Assembly (NCBI GenBank): GCA_026122225.1
Contig: JANEZZ010002066.1
Location: 558,001-622,000 of the forward strand
From: Heloderma charlesbogerti
Taxonomy: Eukaryota > Chordata > Lepidosauria > Squamata > Helodermatidae
Length of the DNA stretch: 64,000 nucleotides
Direction: 5' to 3'
Below are positions 29,813 to 38,996 of this stretch, in pieces. A program made the position numbers and the translations under genes. Numbering within the stretch: position 1 is the first letter of the stretch; each line of letters begins with the position of its first letter. The notes beneath the pieces were generated by a model, which was not told the DNA's origin, did no database searches, and saw only the letters and a list, made by a program, of their open reading frames with translations.

Positions 29813-30128
29813 TGGCAAACTCACCCGGGTCCACCTCTCATGTAGCTTGATGGACCCCTCTGGCCGCCCGACTCACTGGATGGTCCACGGGTGCCCAGCA
29901 AGTGGTGCCCGGCCACCCACTCCCTTGCCAAGTCACCATTTTGCACAAAATGGCAGCTTGTTCTATTTATATAAAGGGGCTTTCTATGCACATGCCTGCT
30001 GTAAAGGAGATGTTTGTGCAAAATTACAGGTGTAAATGTCAAGTGCAGAGATCATGAAGTACCTGGGAGGCCTAGCAGGGGGCAGTCTGCCAGACCCTAC
30101 CCCCTCTCAGACTCCTGCAAAATCCCTA
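29813..30128. mobile_element. AT-rich hAT MITE fragment
   Basis: Contains GATGGCAAACTCACCCGGGTCC (compare 43523), CACCATTTTGCACAAAATGG and a right end TCCTGCAAAATCCCTA. No target duplication recognised. Confidence 0.5.
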
Positions 30129-30138
30129 AGGGAGATAG

Positions 30139-31396
30139 TAGGGATGTGCACTTCAGCCAAATTCAAGTTCACCAGACTTCTCCAAACTGTCTCCTGAAAC
30201 TTGTTCTGAGTCAAGTCTGTATCAGATTGCAAGTTTTGTGTTTGGGGTTTGTTTGTTCGGTGGTAGCAAAATTGGTTGGTATGTTCGGGTGAATTTACCA
30301 AATGTATCCATCAACTGTGTGCATCTTTGAAATATATGCATTCTTCTCCCATTGATTAAATGTATTTGTGTGCATTTTTCAAATCTACGCATTTTTTCAT
30401 GTGCATTTTTCATAGGGATGTATGAAAGTCACTGACCTTTTCGCGGATTCTGTTCATGGTGGGGGAGGCGTTCCGTCCCTCCTCCCGGAATCCTTGACGG
30501 GGGGGGAGGTGATCCGGTCCTCCCCCCCCGGAATCCTCGACGGCCGGCTGTGCTCCGTGGTGGCTCCACAGAGCAGCCGGCCAGGCCTAGGCCAGGGCCA
30601 TGAGCAGCTGGATTTCCGGCCGCAGAGGGCTCTGGGTGTAAAAAAAAACAAAATGTGTATGCAAATGGCGGTGGCTACGGCCGCTGCCATTTGTGTTCCT
30701 TATTTTTCTTCGTCTTAGTCTATGTCAATATTTACATAGACTAAGATGAAGAAAAGAAAGGGGAACGCAAATAGCGTACTGGGCGCTATTTGCGTTTCCC
30801 TCTCTTGTCTTCATCTTAGTCTACGTAAATATTTATGTAGTCTAAGACGGCAAAAAATAAGGAATGCAAATGGCAGCAGCCGTAGCCGCTGCCATATGCA
30901 TACGTGTGTTTTTTTTTTTCCCCAGACATGATAGGCTACGTAAGTCTTTATGTAGCCTATCATGTCTATGGGGGGGGAGAAAAAAACACCGACTGCAAAT
31001 GGCGGCGGCGGCAGCCAGTTGGAAGACCAGCTGCCACCGCCGCAGCCTCCGCTGGAGCCGCCGCCATTCAAAACATCCACCCCAGGTAAGTCTTGTCCCG
31101 GGGGGGATCCATGGGGGGCGGGGGGGGCAGGCCATTCCATGATGGATTCCGGGGGGCCGAATGCACTGGCATTCGGCCTCACCAAGATCCATCGCAGAAT
31201 TCTCTGACATCCCTAATATTTCAACGGTATGAATGCTGTCAAACACTTTTTTTTTTCAGTCTGCAAATCACATTCCAAGTTCTGAAATGTACAACCTTGA
31301 CCTCAGATTGCTTCTTAGTCCATGCTCAGTTGGAAAGGTACATACTGGGTAAAATCCTGATCAAAACTGAACTGAAAAATGTCTCATACATTCCTA
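30139..31396 (+). mobile_element. AT-rich hAT MITE family X (hosts copy M)
   Basis: Starts TAGGGATGTGCACTTCAGCC and ends CTCATACATTCCTA. Flanks GGAGATAG / CGAGGGAG match weakly (5 of 8). Shares CCAAACTGTCTCCTGAAAC, ATTTACCAAATGTATCCATC and TGAAATATATGCATTCTTC with 1436 and 40967. The GC-rich element at 30413-31215 is inserted in it. Confidence 0.6.
30413..31215 (+). mobile_element. GC-rich palindromic hAT, copy M (complete)
   Basis: Starts TAGGGATGTATGAAAGTCAC, ends CTCTGACATCCCTA, flanks ATTTTTCA and ATATTTCA (7 of 8). The palindrome core uses the variant CTTAGTCTATGTCAATATT hairpin and GGGAACGCAAATAGCG centre. The right GC arm has GGCGGCGGCGGCAGCC and CCCAG/GTAAGTC at 31081-31091. The left splice-like block has decayed to CACTGACCTT. 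Confidence 0.85.
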
Positions 31397-31470
31397 CGAG
31401 GGAGCAGGGTATCTGCCCTACAAACACACATTTAGACTCAGAACACCAGGCACAAGTGGGAACTAGTTTT

Positions 31471-31910
31471 CTTAGGGAGCAATCCTATGGCTGCTAGTCA
31501 GTGGCTAGACAGCCATAGGATACATCAGTTTCCAGGGACCTACCTCAGAACCTGCGCTCAGAGGTCAGTTCCCTGAGAACCAGCCTCCCCCCCCACTCCT
31601 GCGCTGCCTCGCAGGCAGCTTGGAATGGCCCCATGCTCTGCACTCAGAAGAGGAGCATGGAGCAGTGAAAATGGGGCATTCCTGGGGGCATGCTGGGGTG
31701 GGGAAAGCGGAAATACCAGTACAACACATCCTATGTGTCATCTGGCAGCTGCTTCCCCCAGTCCACCTTCCCACGGGTAGACAGTCGAAATCGGCTGTCT
31801 AGCCACAAATGCAGGGTGGCTGAAGTACAGAGGGGATGATTCCCTCCACATTTTTCCTGCCCTGCATTGGATAGGCTATTGGATAGGCCCCATTGTATTA
31901 GGGTGCAACC
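31471..31910. mobile_element. MITE with AGGGAGCAATCCTATGG termini
   Basis: Left end TTAGGGAGCAATCCTATGG; right end near GTATTAGGGTGCAA. Interior blocks ACAACACATCCTATGTGTCA and GGCTGTCTAGCCACAAATGC match 7827 and, in reverse, 34385. Non-coding. Confidence 0.55.
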
Positions 31911-32195
31911 TGGTCTAAATTTAGATTGACTCAGATTAAGTAGAGTTATTCCCTCTCTTTGGGGAGGGGGGAGACCATAATGTAACCCAATCCAATGCAA
32001 GTCTGGTGAAACTCACCCATCACTTCTGCTGGTTCTGAGAAAGGCTGCGTGTTCCAGTGCTAAAATATTAAAACCACCATTATCCAACACATTTTTAAAA
32101 TAATTAAAATGACACTTTTCATAAGTTTCTGTTAGTCTGTGGGCTTTTGAAGGAAAAATGACCTCCTTATTTGGGATAGGGGGGCCACTTATGCA

Positions 32196-32366
32196 TAGGG
32201 ATGAATGGATTCACCTCTGTCCGGGTCTGTCGGTTGCTTTCCAAACCGTCACCACCTCCCCAGACAAGCACGGGGTCCGGACAAGCACAGGACCTGGGCA
32301 AGCACAGGGATCTGCTGACTGGCATCTGGGGGGCCGAGTTGGTAGGAACCCACCAAAGTCAAGGGG
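32196..32366. mobile_element. AT-rich hAT MITE left fragment
   Basis: TAGGGATGAATGGATTCACC with an outward donor-like CACCTCTGTCCGGG, as in 56252. Truncated by a CR1 tail. Confidence 0.5.
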
Positions 32367-32421
32367 GTTGGACTCGATTGTCTTATAGGCCCTTCCAACC
32401 CTACTATTCTATAATTCTATG
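32367..32421 (+). mobile_element. CR1 LINE 3' tail
   Basis: GGGTTGGACTCGATTGTCTT, CCTTCCAACCCTACTATTC and TATAATTCTATGA. Shortest CR1 remnant of the window. Confidence 0.75.
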
Positions 32422-33314
32422 AAGCCCCCAGCTCGACACTTGTGACATTCCTTTGCTCCTGTTCCTCTAATATTTTGTGGAAAAGTATTTCAGTCACATT
32501 GATGTGAGTGACTATACATGGAATAGTTCTTTCCACATTGGGCTTTTTACATGAGCTGAGGAAAGGTCTTATTAGTCCCTAGCTTTTATCACAGTGTAGT
32601 TTATGATTTAATCCATATGTTCTGTCTACTTGTTTACCTTGAATAACAAGTTTGAAAATGACTAACACATTTGGATTATTGTCCTTTGGTACCATTTTTG
32701 CTGAAGTCAAAATGATCTTTTATGCTTCATTAATGTCTTTATGTGTTTTTAGATATTCTTGCATATTGGTTATTACACATATGCTAAATTAAATTTTATT
32801 TGTACATCTCTGACAGTGATCTTCTTTCATCTGCTATTATGGAACCAATTAAAATATACTTAGAAATAAACAAATTTTATGCCACCCTCTATTTGTAAAG
32901 TCCGAAGCACTTCTACGGTCACTGAAACAGGGAACATTTTCTTATCATTTTTTCAGAGCTCATGTCATTCAATTTTATTCTTGCCTGATTTTATGTCTGA
33001 GTTTGCTAACTATTATAGAAATAGGAAGACAAGATGTAAGAGGGAGGATTGGCTTCCATACAGCACAGAGTTATACACACCTAATTCTTTGTTGCGTAGT
33101 GGCCTTTTATCCTCAGCCATCTTTTGGGGAAATTGAGCTGAGGGGTTTTCCACTTATTTTCATAAAACCACATAAGTATGAGAAAGATTGTCCCTTTGCA
33201 AGAAATTGTATACATAAATGTATGTCTTAGGAGAACTGTGTACCAAATTGCTTATGAATTTTCATGTGAACTTTAAAAAATGATCTCAGAGTTTGGAATG
33301 AACTGAACTTAAGG
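32422..33314. other. AT-rich unassigned sequence, 0.9 kb
   Basis: No gene, hairpin module or LINE motif found. Possibly unique sequence or a very old LINE. Confidence 0.4.
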
Positions 33315-33721
33315 TAAGGATGTATGGGAATTTCATTTCCAAGTTTTACTAAAATGTCCCATTTGCAATCCAGAACATGAGCAGGAGCATTTTTTTTTCT
33401 AGAAATGTTCGCATATTCTCCAATTTGTGTTGACTTTTGAAAAAAAGGTGTTTGTTACTTTGAAAAGAACATTTTGAAATGCACATTTTTAAAAAAATGC
33501 ATTTTCACACTTTACTTTAGCCAATGGGGAGGAAGTGCACACTTTTGAAAACTACACACACAAAAAGTGTGTCATTCAAACAAAGTGAAAAACAGGTTGT
33601 ATGCCAAAATGAGTGTGCCAAAATGAGCCATTTTGTGATTCCAAAACGTTCCAAAATGAGCTTCAAAGTGGTTTTCAGAGAAATTAGGGAAGCTCAACAA
33701 TGGCTGGTTCTCCCATCCCTA
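33315..33721. mobile_element. AT-rich hAT MITE (complete)
   Basis: Starts TAAGGATGTATGGGAATTTC and ends TCTCCCATCCCTA, flanked by ACTTAAGG and ATTTAAGA (6 of 8). The interior has GAACATGAGCAGGAGCATT and AAATGAGCCATTTTGTG, related to 15540 and 37263. Confidence 0.65.
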
Positions 33722-33834
33722 ATTTAAGATTGGAAACATTACCAAAGTTCAGGACAAACTGAATATGAGATAGGACAAGTGAGAAACGGAGGGAAACAAA
33801 AATAGACAGATTCATCCATCCTCAATCATTACCC

Positions 33835-34384
33835 ATCATGATTTAAAGCTGCCTCTGAAGAGTGTTCAGAAACTTCAGCTGGTTCAAAGAGCTGCTGCCA
33901 GACTGTTGACTGGGGCTGGCTACAGGAAGCATACAACTCCCCTGCTAAAACAGCTTCACTGGCTCCCGGTCTGTTTCCAGGCTCAATTCTAAGTGCTGGA
34001 CATGACCTATAAAGCCCTATAGAGCTTGGGTCCAGATTATCTGAAAGACCATATTCCTCCTATGAGCCTGCTCGTGCCCTGAGATCTTCAGGACAGGCCC
34101 TTCTCGCAGTCCCGCCACCATCACAGGCTTGCCTAGTGGGAACGCGGGAGAGGGCCTTCTCGATGGCTGCCCCAAGGCTCTGGAATTCCCTTTCCAGGGA
34201 GGTGAGAGTGGCACCCTCCTTGGTATGTTTCTGCAGGCAGGCAAAATCTTTTTTGTTCCGGCAGGCCTTTGGGGATAGATAGTCTGGACCTGTGAGAATA
34301 TGATGGATTGATGCTATTGTTTACATTGTTGTTGTCATTTTTAATTCTGATATTTTATACAATTTTAATATTATTGATGATGGA
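33835..34384 (+). mobile_element. L2-clade LINE, ORF2 C-terminus and 3' region
   Basis: Plus-strand sequence reads as the L2 C-terminus: GAGCTGCTGCCAGACTG, CAGCTTCACTGGCTCCCGG, TATAAAGCCCTATAGAGC, GAGAGGGCCTTCTCGATGG and TCCGGCAGGCCTTTGGGG. The frame is disrupted. The 3' UTR resumes after the MITE at 34785-34890. Confidence 0.75.
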
Positions 34385-34782
34385 GGGAGCAATTCTACTG
34401 AGATAGGCAGCTGCCTCTGAACTCAGAGGTGACTGCCTATCCAATGCAGGGCAGAAGAAGCGCAGAGGGGATCATCCCCTCCACTCTTCAGCTGCCCTGC
34501 ATTTGCGGCTAGACAGCCAATTTTGGCTGTCTAGCCACAGGAGGTCAGAGTGGGGGAAGTGGTGGTCAGATGACACATAGGATGTGTCGTACTGGATTTC
34601 TGACTTCCCTGCCCTTCCAGGAACCCCGTTGTTGCCTCTCCATGCTCTTCTTCTGAGCATGGGGCCATTCTGCCCTACTGCCTACGAGGCAGCATGGGAA
34701 GGGGTGACGGTTGGTTCCCGAAAAATGACCTATCCTATGGCCACCTAGCAGCTGACTAGCGGCCATAGGATTGCACCCTTAA
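34385..34782. mobile_element. MITE with GGGAGCAATTCTAC termini, inserted in L2
   Basis: Left GGAGGGAGCAATTCTACTG; right GCCATAGGATTGCACCC. It contains the CTGCCTCTGAACTCAGAGG palindrome and TGACACATAGGATGTGTCG. Reverse orientation relative to 31471. Confidence 0.6.
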
Positions 34783-34784
34783 TT

Positions 34785-34889
34785 ATATTTTTAACTTTTG
34801 TATATTTCTATTTATATGTTTTAACTGTGTAAGTTTTTATGTTGTAAAGCCACCTTGAGTCCCAGTATTGGGAAAAAGGCAGGAAATAA

Positions 34890-34921
<32 letters not shown>

Positions 34922-34922
34922 T
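34785..34922 (+). mobile_element. L2 LINE 3' tail and (AAT)n microsatellite
   Basis: TGTAAGTTTTTATGTTGTAAAG, CACCTTGAGTCCCAGTATTG and GCAGGAAATAAATATAATAA, running into about ten AAT/ATA units at 34889-34922. Confidence 0.75.
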
Positions 34923-35004
34923 CAATTTCTCCCATTTTCCAAATATACAAAGTGCTTTATAAGCTGTGACACAATGTCCCACACTACAGACCTCTCCCCA
35001 TTCA

Positions 35005-35160
35005 GCATTTTATTTTTATTGTATTTATTTAATACATTCATACTCTGTCTTTCAATGCAAGAACCCCTCTCAAAGTGGGTTTATTAATTTGAAAATGAAA
35101 ACAATTTAAATACAATTAAAAAGAATCGCAACTAAACAAATAACAACAGCAGCAGCTACA
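35005..35160 (-). mobile_element. LINE 3' tail fragment
   Basis: TTATTTTTATTGTATTTATTT followed by CATACTCTGTCTTTCAATGC and a run of A-rich sequence, the usual complement of L2-like 3' ends. Confidence 0.45.
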
Positions 35161-35481
35161 TTATTACCTGCTTAAAAATGCAATTGAAAGGAAAAAACCT
35201 CGATTATGTTAGCCTTATCAGTAACTTTGGTGGTGGTGATAGGGGTGGACGAAAGTCCCTTACCTGTCGTCAAAGGATGTTCGCGGTGGGGGGGAGGCGC
35301 TTCGCCGCTCCCCCCCGCGAAGTTCAGGCTGGGGGGGGAGGCTTCCCGCCTCGCCCCGGCCGAAATTCAGGCCGGGGGGGAGGCTTCCCGCCTCACCCCG
35401 GCCGAAATTCAGGCCGGGGAGGAGGCTTCCCACCTCGCCCGGCCGCGAACGCGAAAGTTTAAAAGAAAAAAAACACGCCCC

Positions 35482-35941
35482 CTGATAGGCTACGTGACGA
35501 TTCACGTAGCCTATCATGGCTAGATCTGCAAAGTCAGCCGTGATAGGCTATGTCAATCGTCATGTAGCCTATCACGGGTGACTTAAAAAAAAAAAAAAGC
35601 GCATACGCTAATGGCGGCCCCCATAGGGAGCCGCCATTCGCATTCCTTATTTAGTCGCTGTAGTCTACGTAAATGTTTACGTAGACTACGGCGAAAATAA
35701 GGGCAACGCAAATAGCGTTGCCCTTATTTTCGCCATAGTCTACGTAAATCTTTATGTAGACTACAGCGACCAAATAAGGAATGGGAATGGCAGCTCCCTA
35801 TGGGGGCCGCCATTATCCATACGCGCTTTTTTTTTTTTAAAGTCACCCGTGATAGGCTACGTGACGATTGATGTAGCCTGTCATGGCTGACTTTGCAAAT
35901 CTAGCCGTGATAGGCTACGTGAATCGTCACGTAGCCTATCA
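35482..35941. repeat. 460-bp palindrome made of nine palindromes (copy E)
   Basis: Order: two ATAGGCTACGTGACG hairpins, a CTAATGGCGGC pair, a GTAGTCTACGTAA hairpin, the central GGCGAAAATAAGGGCAACGC hairpin (35690-35734), then the mirror order. The outer limits are equidistant from the centre at about 35712. A 14-nt A-run (35585-35598) is mirrored by a 12-nt T-run (35827-35838). The structure can fold either as a single cruciform or as nine separate hairpins. Confidence 0.93.
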
Positions 35942-35971
35942 GGGGGCGTTTTTTTTTCTTTCTTTCATTGG

Positions 35972-36083
35972 AATGGCGGCGGCGGCAGCCGGTCGAAAGA
36001 CCGGCTGCCGCTCCCGCCCCGCTCGAACACCCGCCGAACCGCCGGCCGGACCTGCTGCCGGGAGGGACATTCGGCGAAGGTAA
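35972..36083 (+). other. ATG-led exon-like GC arm ending at a splice-donor consensus
   Basis: A short frame begins MAAAAAGRKTG and runs 36 codons to a stop formed inside the G/GTAAGT motif. Equivalent frames occur at 2664 (MVAAAAGRKTG) and 38688 (MAGAAAGRKTG), so the arm has a common ancestor. A stem GCGGCAGCCGGTC / GACCGGCTGCCGC with GAAA loop lies in it. Whether it is ever transcribed or translated is unknown; alanine and arginine codons here follow from GC richness. Confidence 0.5.
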
Positions 36084-36281
36084 GTCCCGTCCCGGGGGGG
36101 GGTGCGGGGGGCGGGGGGGCAGAGGATTTCTTCCCGAAACTTGTTCACGTTGGCACTCGGCCCCCCAAAGTTTCGGGGAGAAATTCTCCGCCATCCCTAG
36201 GTGGTGATCACAACCTAAAATTGCCCTGTTCATGCAAGGTCCTCTGTCTTCTCCTTCCTTTAGATATAAGGGCCACACACG

Positions 36282-36739
36282 CAGGGATGGTCTGGATGCC
36301 CGACAGGGTCCAGGAACCCACCAAATCCCACCCTGTCCATGTCCCCAGATTCAGTTTGGTGAACCCACTCCCCCCACCTCCATATGTGAGGCCAGGACTT
36401 ACAGCAGCCTCCTGGTCTCCATGCGAGCCCCATTTTAGCATAAGATGGGATCTCTGAATTTTTTGTAGATCTAGTGTTGTGCACAATAGTGGCCATGAAG
36501 CATCATTGCAGCCATATTAGAAGCCATGGTTGTTCACTGCAGTAGATGTACAAAAAATGCAGAGCCCCATCTTGCACTAAAATGGGGCTCACATGGAGAC
36601 CGGGTTGGCAGCCAAACAGGCAGATGCCCCATGCTGCTGCTGAGGCCCCCTCCCCATGCTCTGCTCACTGGGTCTGCTAAAAAGCAGGAGTTTGATGGGC
36701 AAAGCACAGGGCGGGTGAAGGGGGCTTCTGCCATCCCTA
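36282..36739. mobile_element. AT-rich hAT-type MITE
   Basis: Begins CAGGGATGGTCTGGATGCC and ends TTCTGCCATCCCTA. Inverted blocks AGCCCCATTTTAGCATAAG and GCACTAAAATGGGGCTC flank the centre. Target duplication not evident. Confidence 0.5.
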
Positions 36740-36818
36740 GCCATGGCTAAATATTTAACCCATGCCAGGAACAATTCATTCCCCATCATTTTGAGTTAGA
36801 GGATCTCAGGTACAGCAT

Positions 36819-36856
36819 ATGTATGTATGTAAGTATGTATGTATGTATGTATGTAC
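36819..36856. repeat. (GTAT)n microsatellite
   Basis: About nine GTAT units with one GTAA variant. Confidence 0.95.
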
Positions 36857-36869
36857 TGAATGATTTATC

Positions 36870-37262
36870 AGCCAACTTTCAATGAATAATTGTGGCATAC
36901 AAAATGGCATTAAAGACATACCCATTAAATATATCCAACCAACTAAAGCCACAACACAAAAACTGAGAAAAAACGAATTAATCCCAGCAATTAGTAAAAG
37001 ACTAAGATAAAATACATGCTTTCATCTTTTTCTTTAAAATTTCCAAGGATAGGGCTACACACAATTACTGAGAGAGAATTCTACAGGTGTGAGACCACAC
37101 CTGTAGGAAGGCCTTGTCCCTGGTACTCCTATCAACCTAATCTTTCTTAGTAATGTGCCAGAAAGCAGGTCCTTTGTAGCTGATTGTAAAGCCTGGACAG
37201 GTGCATATGGGTGTAGATGGTCCTTCAGAGAATTTGGTCCCAAGTTCTTTAGGGCGTTAAAG
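36870..37262 (-). mobile_element. L2-like LINE 3' region
   Basis: TTTATCAGCCAACTTTC complement of a tail, AAAATTTCCAAGGATAGG, CTACAGGTGTGAGACCACACC and CTTTAGGGCGTTAAAG; comparable to 57420-57770. The coding frame is unreadable. Confidence 0.5.
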
Positions 37263-37673
37263 TAGGGATGGGTGAATCAACAATGTTTGAGAACATGAGG
37301 ATTCTCCAAACGTCAGCTCACCGTTCATCTTGCGCCTATGTCCCATTCACATTTGCAATTGCTGCTCGCTTTGCACAAATGCAAAAATTGCACAAACTTC
37401 CTAAATTTATAGCAATTTCCTAAATGCGTGTGAATTTCCTAAATGTATGCAGATTTTCTACATTTCCTCTATAGACTAAAGTGGGGGCAATTCAGTCTAG
37501 GGGTGAAATGTGCTCAAATTACAAAATGTGTTTAATTTAGGAAATTTGTGCAAATCGAACGAGAGCACATGCTCAGCGATTTACAGACATTTTCAACAGA
37601 TGTGTGCTTGCAGTTGTGAACAGGGCACGCTCACATGTTTTGCAAGCAAAAATGAAATTTTCATGCATCTGTA
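37263..37673. mobile_element. AT-rich hAT MITE (complete)
   Basis: Starts TAGGGATGGGTGAATCAAC and ends TTTTCATGCATCTGTA (degenerate end), flanked by CGTTAAAG and CTTTAAAG (7 of 8). The interior has TTGCACAAATGCAAAAATTGC, CCTAAATGTATGCAG and GTTGTGAACAGGGCACGC. Inserted in an L2-like copy. Confidence 0.68.
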
Positions 37674-37958
37674 CTTTAAAGACTAAGACCATCACAGAAA
37701 GATGGTCTTTGAGTACTTGAAAGGGTGTCACCGAGACAAAGACCAAGATCTCTTCTCGATCATCCCAGAGTGCAGGACATGAAATAATGAGCCAGATTCC
37801 AGCTAAACATCAGGAGAAACTTCCTGACTGTTAGAGCAATATGACAATGGAACCAATTACCTAGGGAGATAGTGGGCTCTCCTACACTGGAGGCATTCGT
37901 GATGAAGCTGGACAGCCATCTGTCAGGGATGTTTTGACTTAGATTCCTGCATTGAGCA
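37674..37958 (+). mobile_element. CR1 LINE 3' region, part 1 (host of copies F and G)
   Basis: GGTCTTTGAGTACTTGAAAG, CATCCCAGAGTGCAGGACAT, CTGTCAGGGATGTTTTGAC. It continues after copy F at 38924-38996 with GGGGGTTGGACTTGATGG and the tail TGTTCTATGATTCTATGAG. Confidence 0.82.
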
Positions 37959-38923
37959 TAGGGGTGGACGAAAGTCACTTACCTTTTCTCGCAGCTTGTT
38001 CGCGGTAGGGGGGAGCGCTTCGCTGCTCCCCCCGTGAAGTTCAGGCCGGGGGGGGAGGCTTCCTGCCTCGCCCGGCCAAAATTCAGGCCGGGGAGGAGGC
38101 TTCCCGCCTCGCCCGGCCGAAATTCAGGCCGGGGAGGAGGCGCCTCGCCTCGCCCGGGCGCAAACGCGGAAGTAAAGAAAAAAAAAAACGCCCCCTGATA
38201 GGCTACGTGACGATTCATGTAGCCTATCACGGCTAGATCTGCAAAGTCAGCCGTGATAGGCTACGTGAATCGTCACGTAGCCTATCACGGGTGACTTTAA
38301 AAAAAAAAAAAAAAGCGCGTATGCGAATGGCAGCCCCCATAAGGAGCCGCCATTCGCGTTCCTTATTTAGTTGCTGTAGTCTACGTAAATGTTTACGTAG
38401 ACTACGGCGAAGATAAGGGCAACGCAAATAGCGTTGCCCTTATTTTCGCCGTAGTCTACGTAAACATTTACGTAGACTACAGCGACCAAATAAGGAACGG
38501 GAATGGCGGCTCCCTATGGGGGCCGCCATTATCCGTACACACTTTTTTTTTAAAGTCACCCATGATAGGCTACGTGACGATTGACGTAGCCTATCAGGGC
38601 TGACTTTGCAAATCTAGCTGTGACAGGCTACGTGAATCGTCACGTAGCCTATCAGGGGACTTTTTTTTGGTTTTTCTTTTATTGCAATGGCGGGGGCGGC
38701 AGCCGGTCGAAAGACCGGCTGCCGCTCCCGCCCCGCTCGAACACCCGACGAACCGCCAGCCGGACCCGCCGCCGGGAGGGACATTCAGGGAAGGTAAGTC
38801 CCGTCCTGGGGGGTGCAGGGGCCGGGGGGTGCGGAGGATTTCTCCCCGAAACTTGTTCGGGGGGCCGAACACGTTGGCGCTCGGCCCCCTGAAGTTTCAG
38901 GGAGAAATTCTCCGCCATCCCTA
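37959..38923 (+). mobile_element. GC-rich palindromic hAT element, copy F (complete)
   Basis: Starts TAGGGGTGGACGAAAGTCAC, ends CTCCGCCATCCCTA, exact duplication ATTGAGCA (37951-37958, 38924-38931). Outward ACTTACCTTTT (37977-37986, minus) and GGAAG/GTAAGT (38789-38799, plus). Four GC repeats in the left arm. Palindrome core 38195-38655 with the full nine hairpins. Right arm ATG at 38688 and GGCAGCCGGTCGAAAGACC. Nearly identical in plan to copy E. Confidence 0.92.
38195..38655. repeat. 461-bp palindrome made of nine palindromes (copy F)
   Basis: Symmetric around about 38426. Two CTGATAGGCTACGTGACG-type hairpins on each side, GCGAATGGCAGC / GCCGCCATTCGC pairs, GTAGTCTACGTAA hairpins and central GGGCAACGCAAATAGCG. 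The A-run (38298-38313) mirrors a shorter T-run (38543-38550). Confidence 0.92.
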
Positions 38924-38996
38924 ATTGAGCAGGGGGTTGGACTTGATGGTCTTATAGGCACCTTCCAACCCTACTGTTCTATGATTCTATGAGAAT
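38924..38996 (+). mobile_element. CR1 LINE 3' tail, part 2
   Basis: Remainder of the copy at 37674-37958, only 73 bp long between two hAT elements. It contains CCTTCCAACCCTACTG and the terminal TTCTATGATTCTATGAGAAT, whose last eight bases are the target duplication of copy G. Confidence 0.82.

Larger units (their letters stand above)
35240..36199 (+). mobile_element. GC-rich palindromic hAT element, copy E (complete, best-preserved plan)
   Basis: Starts TAGGGGTGGACGAAAGTCCC, ends CTCCGCCATCCCTA, exact duplication GGTGGTGA (35232-35239, 36200-36207). Outward CTTACCTGT (35260-35267, minus) and CGAAG/GTAAGT (36076-36085, plus). Four GC repeats of about 43 bp in the left arm (35288-35450); symmetric palindrome core 35482-35941; right arm from ATG at 35972 with a 13-bp stem capped by GAAA (35983-36012). 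Carries no transposase. Confidence 0.92.

Noticed and set aside
29601..30035. Proline-rich 144-codon frame as a host exon
   Set aside because: Derived from C-rich low-complexity DNA and part of a hAT MITE; no start context, splice sites or recognisable domain.
35482..35941. Possible CRISPR-like array of palindromic repeats
   Set aside because: The repeats differ in type and are arranged mirror-wise, not tandemly with unique spacers. The genome is clearly vertebrate.
35972..36083. MAAAAAGRKTG peptide as a proven small protein
   Set aside because: Present in related copies through shared descent only; frame differs at the 3' end in copy B and the stop lies in the splice-like motif. Kept as an observation, not called as a CDS.
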